64,000 nucleotides of DNA, from assembly GCA_902362805.1 (NCBI GenBank), contig CABIXY010000002.1:682001-746000 (forward strand), read 5' to 3'. The notes beneath the pieces are model-generated. The model had not been told where the DNA came from. It was given only the letters and a program-made list of their open reading frames with translations, and did not search any database. Position 1 is the first letter of the stretch. Each line of letters starts with the position of its first letter. Below, one piece after another: positions 59,004 through 64,000 of the stretch. The stretch comes from Eubacteriaceae bacterium. Lineage in GTDB: Bacteria > Bacillota > Clostridia > Peptostreptococcales > Anaerovoracaceae. A program made the translations under genes and the position numbers.

Positions 59004-60197
59004 TTACTCCAAATAGTCCTTCAGCTTCTTGCGTCTGCTCGGATGTCTTAATTTTCGAAGTGCTTTCGCTTCGATCTGTCTGATTCTCTCCCTGGTGACA
59101 TCAAACTCTTTTCCTACTTCCTCCAGTGTTCTTGATCTTCCATCCTCCAGGCCAAATCTCAGTTTTAAAACCTTTTGTTCACGCTCGGTCAAAGTGTCCA
59201 GCACTTCCACAAGTTGTTCCTTCAACATTGAAAATGCCGCCGCTTCTGCCGGTGCAGGAACATCATCATCTGGAATAAAGTCGCCGAGATGGCTGTCTTC
59301 CTCTTCTCCGATCGGGGTTTCCAAAGATACAGGCTCCTGGGCGATTTTCTGGATCTCTCTCACTTTGTCGACAGAGATGCCCATTTCCTTAGCGATTTCT
59401 TCCGGGGTCGGTTCTCTTCCATAAGTCTGCAGCAGTTGTCTGGAAACACGAATCAGCTTATTAATCGTCTCTACCATATGCACAGGAATTCTGATTGTTC
59501 TCGCCTGGTCTGCAATGGACCTGGTGATGGCCTGTCTGATCCACCAAGTAGCATAGGTGGAGAACTTATATCCTTTTCTATAGTCAAATTTATCGACAGC
59601 TTTAATCAATCCAAGATTTCCTTCTTGAATCAGGTCCAAAAATAACATTCCTCTGCCGACATACCTCTTAGCTATGCTGACAACCAGTCGTAGGTTCGCT
59701 TCACAAAGTTTTTTCTTCGCTTCTTCATCCCCTGCTTCCATCTTCTGTGCCAGGAGGATTTCTTCATCGGCGCTTAGTAGAGGTACTTTTCCGATTTCTT
59801 TTAAATACATTCTCACCGGATCGTCCACTGCGATACCTTTTGGCAGCGTTGCCTCGATATCAATTTCACCGGATTCTGTGACAACAATGCCGTCGTCTTC
59901 GTTTGCATCTAAGTCGTCGTCATCGCCATCCAGAATGCTGGCAAAATCTTCGGGTTCTGTTTCACTGGCAATTTCTATATCTTTTGCGAGAAGTGATTCA
60001 TAGATTTCGTCAACGACGTTCTTGTCCAAATCAAAAGCATCGAGATAATCAGCCATATCCGTATAAGTCAAGACATTCTTCTTCGTCTTTGCTTTTTTGG
60101 TCAGCTGTGCAATCAACTCTTTCTTGATCTGATCAGGAGTCATGTTGGCAAATGCTTCATTCAAATTGTTAACTTCTTTTTTTCCATCTGTGCTCAT
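59004..60197 (-). CDS. rpoD: RNA polymerase primary sigma factor
   Basis: This 397-residue group-1 sigma factor has region 1.1 (acidic N-term), 1.2 ([18 protein letters not shown]), 2 ([31 protein letters not shown] and the -10 recognition helix [12 protein letters not shown]), 3 and 4 ([20 protein letters not shown], then [15 protein letters not shown]). GTAGGGGGATATAGA precedes the ATG, 1 base after dnaG. Confidence 0.97.
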   Translation of the reverse strand: MSTDGKKEVNNLNEAFANMTPDQIKKELIAQLTKKAKTKKNVLTYTDMADYLDAFDLDKNVVDEIYESLLAKDIEIASETEPEDFASILDGDDDDLDANEDDGIVVTESGEIDIEATLPKGIAVDDPVRMYLKEIGKVPLLSADEEILLAQKMEAGDEEAKKKLCEANLRLVVSIAKRYVGRGMLFLDLIQEGNLGLIKAVDKFDYRKGYKFSTYATWWIRQAITRSIADQARTIRIPVHMVETINKLIRVSRQLLQTYGREPTPEEIAKEMGISVDKVREIQKIAQEPVSLETPIGEEEDSHLGDFIPDDDVPAPAEAAAFSMLKEQLVEVLDTLTEREQKVLKLRFGLEDGRSRTLEEVGKEFDVTRERIRQIEAKALRKLRHPSRRKKLKDYLE

Positions 60198-60198
60198 T

Positions 60199-61953
60199 CT
60201 ATATCCCCCTACTATTGGTTTTTCGTTCTTTTTGCACTTTCATTAACTGATCTGTCAGTTCTCTTATTCTTTCCTGATTATCTTCCTCGTCTGCCATAGA
60301 CAGCAAGCTAATCAGTCGCTGTTCTTCTTTTGCTAAATTTTTGTCTTTCCAGGTTTTGATACAATCGTCGAAGACCTTTTCTTCGTTGCCGCCCACGATG
60401 ATATGATCCATGATTTCCTGCAGGCAGGCGGCGCCTTCACTGGTCAAGCCATCCATAATCTTATTTAAATCAATCAATTGGTTTCTGCGGTATTCCTCTG
60501 CCAAAGTTTCGTATATTCTGACAGCAAAATCACTTTCTAAAATTTGTGGGAAATCTGCAATTCTGCTGATATATGATTCGTCTGTCAGCATAACCTTCAA
60601 TAAAGTCTTTTCAATCGGTGTAATCTCAGAGCTGGAAATTTCTTCTTTCTCTTCCCTTGTCTGGGTAAATGAAGCTTTTTCAGTACTATCATTGCCTAAA
60701 AGTTCCATTCTAATCGCACCTTCTGCAATCTTCAGATCTTTTGATAACTTCTTTATATAAATTTCCTGCTCTACAGGACCGAGTTGTCTTATTATGTCCG
60801 TGGCTTTTTTTATATAATCAATCTTATCTTCATCTTTTGCCAAGTCATAGCCGGCTTTTGCTGATTCCAGCTTGTAATCGCCATAAGGAAGAGCATCTTC
60901 GACCAATTTCAGAAATGCGGTTTTGCCGTTTTTCTTTATGTACTCGTCAGGGTCCTTGCCGTCAGTCACATGCAGCACTTTCACCTTGCACTCCTCTTTG
61001 CGCAGGATATCTAATCCTCTGAGGGCGGCAGCTCTGCCTGCGCCGTCGGCATCATAGGACAAGATAACATCTCTTGTATACCGTTTTATCAATTTAGCCT
61101 GGTTTTCTGTCAAAGCAGTGCCCAGAGAGGCGGCTACGTTTTCAATACCACTCTGATAGAGGGCGATGGTATCCATATACCCTTCCACCAGGATGATGAA
61201 CCCCTCTTTTCCCACGCTCTGCCTGGAAATATTTAGGCCATATAGATTATATTTCTTTTGGAATATCTTGCTTTCTGCAGAATTGAGGTACTTTGGATTA
61301 TCCTCTGCGTCGATAGCCCTGCCGCCAAAACCGATGACCTTGCCGCTGGTATTGATGATAGGAAAAATGACGCGATTTCTGAATTTGTCGTAATATTTGC
61401 CTTTACTCTCAGAAACCAGTCCCAGTTCAACCATGATCTTCTTATCGACACCTTGCGACAGCAGATATTTATAAAGGCTGTCCCACTGTGCGTCGGCATA
61501 ACCGATACCAAATTTTTTGAGAATGGCAGGTGAAATGCCTCGCCGCTTCATATAAGCATAACCCTTATTGGCTTTTTCGGTAAAGGCTTTGTAAAAGAAA
61601 TTGGCGGCCAGTTTGTTCACCTTGTAATAAACTTCTCGATTATCGTTGAAAGTATTTTTCTCTAAAGCAATGCCGTATTCTCCCGCCAGCTTCTCAATTG
61701 CTTCGGAAAAATCCAGATTGTAATATCGTTTGACAAATTCGATGGCATCACCTGTTGCGCCGCAGCCAAAACAGGTAAAAATCTGTTTCGGTTCCGAGAC
61801 AACAAAAGAAGGTGTTTTTTCATTATGAAATGGACATACACCTTTATAGTTGCTGCCAGCCCTCTTCAGTGGGACAACCCGTCCGACTACATCGATAATG
61901 TTGATCTGGTTTTTCAAATTTTCAATTGTATGATTCGAAAAAGAAAAGCCCAT
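60199..61953 (-). CDS. dnaG: DNA primase
   Basis: This 584-residue primase has a CHC2 zinc finger ([18 protein letters not shown]...CFGCG), a TOPRIM-containing core ([25 protein letters not shown]), and a C-terminal helicase-binding domain. It synthesises RNA primers. CAGGAGACAATC precedes the ATG. dgt upstream and rpoD downstream follow the standard order. Confidence 0.97.
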   Translation of the reverse strand: MGFSFSNHTIENLKNQINIIDVVGRVVPLKRAGSNYKGVCPFHNEKTPSFVVSEPKQIFTCFGCGATGDAIEFVKRYYNLDFSEAIEKLAGEYGIALEKNTFNDNREVYYKVNKLAANFFYKAFTEKANKGYAYMKRRGISPAILKKFGIGYADAQWDSLYKYLLSQGVDKKIMVELGLVSESKGKYYDKFRNRVIFPIINTSGKVIGFGGRAIDAEDNPKYLNSAESKIFQKKYNLYGLNISRQSVGKEGFIILVEGYMDTIALYQSGIENVAASLGTALTENQAKLIKRYTRDVILSYDADGAGRAAALRGLDILRKEECKVKVLHVTDGKDPDEYIKKNGKTAFLKLVEDALPYGDYKLESAKAGYDLAKDEDKIDYIKKATDIIRQLGPVEQEIYIKKLSKDLKIAEGAIRMELLGNDSTEKASFTQTREEKEEISSSEITPIEKTLLKVMLTDESYISRIADFPQILESDFAVRIYETLAEEYRRNQLIDLNKIMDGLTSEGAACLQEIMDHIIVGGNEEKVFDDCIKTWKDKNLAKEEQRLISLLSMADEEDNQERIRELTDQLMKVQKERKTNSRGI

Positions 61954-62021
61954 GATTGTCTCCTGATTGTTTTGTTTTTGAAATTAGGGTTTCCACTTCC
62001 CTCATAATTTATTATTCTACA

Positions 62022-62044
62022 AAATAAAGGCTTTTCCTTTATTT
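62022..62044 (-). terminator. Hairpin at the end of dgt
   Basis: AAATAAAGG-CTTTT-CCTTTATTT is a perfect 9-base-pair hairpin overlapping the dgt stop codon. The T-run after it is weak, so termination is only possible. Confidence 0.4.
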
Positions 62045-63037
62045 TTTTAGAAATATTTCCGAATAAAGATTTAGAGCATATCTGTCTGTCATTCCTGCTA
62101 TATAGTCCTTCACTACCACATGAGTACCATCTCGCATGAGCAGTTCATAATTATCTTCAGGCAGTTTTTCAGGATGATGCAGAAAAAAATCATAGAGGGA
62201 ACTGATCACTTCTTCTACTTTTGTCAAATCCTCTTCTTTCTTCACCTTCTGGCTCTTGTAAACGTTGGAAAACATAAAACTGCGCAGCTGATCCAATTGT
62301 GCCGCGTGTTCTTCGTCCATCGACACTCTGTCTTTGCCATCACTGAAAGTCACGACATTAGAAACCATGCAGTCAATTCGTTCCCGATGTCCTCTGCCAA
62401 ACAAGGCAATGGGTTCCTCCGGCAGATCTGACATCGCAATGACGCCGCTTCTGATCGCGTCGTCAATATCGTGATTGATATAAGCAATTCTGTCACTAAT
62501 TTTTACGATCTGCCCTTCCAAAGTAGCCGCAGGCAGGCTGCCTGTGTGATTGAGAATGCCGTCTTTCACTTCAAAAGTCAGGTTCATTCCCTTTCTGCTC
62601 GGTGTCGACTCCAGCACCTCTACAACCCGCAGGCTCTGTTCATTGTGTCTAAAGCCGCCAGGATGAATACTGTTCAGTACCATTTCTCCATTGTGACCGA
62701 AGGGGGTATGCCCTAAATCGTGTCCCATAGCGATGGCCTCTGTCAGGTCCTCATTGAGTCCTAGATTTCTGGCTATGGTTCTGGCAACTTGAGTGACTTC
62801 CAAAGTGTGGGTCAGCCTGGTCCTGTAGTGGTCACCCTCCGGTGCCAAAAAAACCTGCGTCTTATGCATCAGGCGGCGAAAAGCCTTGGAATGAATGATT
62901 CGATCCCGGTCCCGCTGAAACTCTGTTCTGAATTTGCAAGGTTCCTCATAGGTTTCTCGGCCTTTAGACTGCGATGACCTGCAGGCCAAAGGAGCTAACA
63001 GTTCTTCTCTTTTTTCTAAATCTTCTCGATACAGCAT
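62039..63037 (-). CDS. dgt: Deoxyguanosinetriphosphate triphosphohydrolase
   Basis: This 332-residue HD-domain dNTPase has RDRIIHSKAFRRLMHKTQVF, then the H...HD...D site RTRLTHTLEVTQVARTIARN and AIAMGHDLGHTPFGHNGE, and ISDRIAYINHDIDDAI. It hydrolyses dNTPs to nucleoside and tripolyphosphate. It starts 2 bases downstream of the dut stop codon. Confidence 0.94.
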   Translation of the reverse strand: MLYREDLEKREELLAPLACRSSQSKGRETYEEPCKFRTEFQRDRDRIIHSKAFRRLMHKTQVFLAPEGDHYRTRLTHTLEVTQVARTIARNLGLNEDLTEAIAMGHDLGHTPFGHNGEMVLNSIHPGGFRHNEQSLRVVEVLESTPSRKGMNLTFEVKDGILNHTGSLPAATLEGQIVKISDRIAYINHDIDDAIRSGVIAMSDLPEEPIALFGRGHRERIDCMVSNVVTFSDGKDRVSMDEEHAAQLDQLRSFMFSNVYKSQKVKKEEDLTKVEEVISSLYDFFLHHPEKLPEDNYELLMRDGTHVVVKDYIAGMTDRYALNLYSEIFLKK

Positions 63038-63039
63038 AT

Positions 63040-63468
63040 TTAAACTCCTGTATGTCCGAAACCGCCAGTGCCTCTCTCTGTACTGTCTAAACTCTCCGTC
63101 AGTTCAAACTCAATCTGTTCATATTTGTTGATAACCACCTGGGCAATTCGATCGCCATCTCGTATAGTAAAATCCTTTTCTCCCCAGTTAATCATGGGAA
63201 CAAGCAGCTCTCCCCGATAATCAGAGTCTACGGTTCCGATGCCGTTCACCAATCCAATACCATTTTTAATCGCCAGACCGCTTCTTGCTCTCACCTGTGC
63301 TTCATATCCCGGTGGAATCTCCATGAAAATTCCCGTGGGAACCAGTCTTCTCTCACCAGGTTTCAGCGTAATAGGCTCTTCCAGATATGCGGGTAAGTCG
63401 AACCCTGCTGAACCGGAGGTCTCGTATTTTGGGGTAATCCCGCTTTTACTGATTATTCTTATTTTCAT
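63040..63468 (-). CDS. dut: Deoxyuridine triphosphatase (dUTPase)
   Basis: This 142-residue trimeric dUTPase has motif 1 SAGFDLPAYL, motif 2 VRARSGLAIKNGI, motif 3 GIGTVDSDYRGELLVPMIN, motif 4 IAQVVINKYE and motif 5 RGTGGFGHTG. It prevents uracil incorporation. Its start overlaps the end of the M16 peptidase gene as ATGA. Confidence 0.95.
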   Translation of the reverse strand: MKIRIISKSGITPKYETSGSAGFDLPAYLEEPITLKPGERRLVPTGIFMEIPPGYEAQVRARSGLAIKNGIGLVNGIGTVDSDYRGELLVPMINWGEKDFTIRDGDRIAQVVINKYEQIEFELTESLDSTERGTGGFGHTGV

Positions 63469-64000
63469 AAAGATCCTTTCATAATGCGTTTCAAATCTAC
63501 ATGCTGTTTGGATACGACCACTGCAGAATAATTGGAGAAATCGCAGATAAGCTTCTTCATCTTTTCAATATCGTCCATAGTCACATCGTCAAAGCCTTTG
63601 ACGACTTCTTCCGGCGTGCTGATTTTGCCAGTGAGAATGGTGTTCTTTCCGTTTTTAAACATTCTGCCGGCTACGTTTTCCTGCCCAAAGACATAAGCAG
63701 CCTTCAGCTGTGCACGGGAAGATTCCAATTCTTCAGAACTGATTCCCTTTTCTTCAAGAAGCGCCAGTTCTTCTCTAATGCCAAAGATGGCGTCTTTTAC
63801 CTTATCGTGGCTGACACCTGCATAAATATTGTAATACCCGTCGTCGCTAAAGGAACCGCTCATAGAATAAACGGAATAAGCAAGACCTTTCTGTTCTCTG
63901 ATATTTTGGAAAAATCTCGAACTCATGCTGCCTCCCATAATATTGTTCAAAATTGAGAAAGCATAGTATCTGTCATCGTCCAAAGGAATGCCCTTTGTGG
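63465..64000 (-). CDS. M16-family peptidase, C-terminal part (runs off right edge)
   Basis: The last 178 or so residues visible of an insulinase-like zinc peptidase: the LDDDRYYAFSILNNIMGGSM segment, MSSRFFQNIREQKGLAYSVY and a helical C-terminus. The frame is open to position 64000, so the apparent TTG start at 63983 is internal. The catalytic HxxEH half lies outside the window. In Clostridia this gene often lies next to dut; the peptidase is probably cytosolic. Confidence 0.88.
   Translation of the reverse strand, partial: TKGIPLDDDRYYAFSILNNIMGGSMSSRFFQNIREQKGLAYSVYSMSGSFSDDGYYNIYAGVSHDKVKDAIFGIREELALLEEKGISSEELESSRAQLKAAYVFGQENVAGRMFKNGKNTILTGKISTPEEVVKGFDDVTMDDIEKMKKLICDFSNYSAVVVSKQHVDLKRIMKGSL

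Noticed and set aside
1-64000. Prophage, insertion sequence or integron
   Set aside because: No transposase, integrase, phage structural or att-like sequence was seen.

Overview
The window looks like a chromosomal segment of a spore-forming, anaerobic Firmicute of class Clostridia. The evidence is a spoIIIA operon at the left edge, the order rel-MBL-hemZ-hisS-aspS, the order dgt-dnaG-rpoD-trmK-nif3, a fused SecDF, a type-A RNase P RNA, a very large 2-hydroxyacyl-CoA dehydratase/activase-type Fe-S protein, and ABC, MerR, GntR and LytTR regulators of clostridial type. A family such as Anaerovoracaceae (old Family XIII) would fit, but that placement is inference. Most genes are on the minus strand.

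Left part (1-16.6 kb). spoIIIAA-AD (minus) leave the window on the left. Next comes accessory and stress gene content: a double-HTH MerR regulator with an ABC exporter, a BlaI/BlaR1-like pair, a TetR regulator divergent from a polytopic membrane protein, a second TetR regulator with two near-identical palindromic operators controlling a small ABM-like protein and a metallo-beta-lactamase-fold enzyme, a flavodoxin-ferredoxin protein, a DUF1294 protein, and an ABC transporter whose gene lies behind an unusual regulator (degenerate ABC ATPase fused to a LytTR DNA-binding domain). Upstream of that regulator is a TetM/EF-G-like GTPase fused to a YacP/Rae1-like NYN nuclease.

Middle (16.6-38.8 kb). 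A long same-strand housekeeping block runs yajC, secDF, rel, MBL hydrolase, hemZ, hisS, aspS, nadD, yqeK, rsfS, leuS, RNase J, ylbF, efp, mltG, trmR, trhP-like U32 protease, CorC-like protein and a zinc-ribbon membrane protein. It covers translation, the stringent response, protein export, NAD synthesis, tRNA wobble modification and cell-wall processing. Six copies of a short dispersed element sit exactly at gene junctions: five in this block and one in the spoIIIA operon. The full-length copies have two hairpins with compensatory changes and invariant linker and terminal sequence. This is the most interesting undescribed structure I found.

Right part (38.8-64 kb). There are three tRNA genes (Leu-CAA, Gly-CCC, Leu-GAG), a tyrosine-phosphatase-like protein with a double-GntR regulator behind a short terminated leader, an orphan membrane-anchored peptide-binding protein with coaE and polA, an OPT transporter with a P1 peptidase, a probable 6S RNA, yebC, the 1407-residue Fe-S protein, a Cys-rich protein, a MATE pump, rnpB, and nif3-trmK-rpoD-dnaG-dgt-dut, ending in a partial M16 peptidase.

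All homology statements come from recognising motifs by eye. No database search, folding program or genome-wide repeat scan was run.
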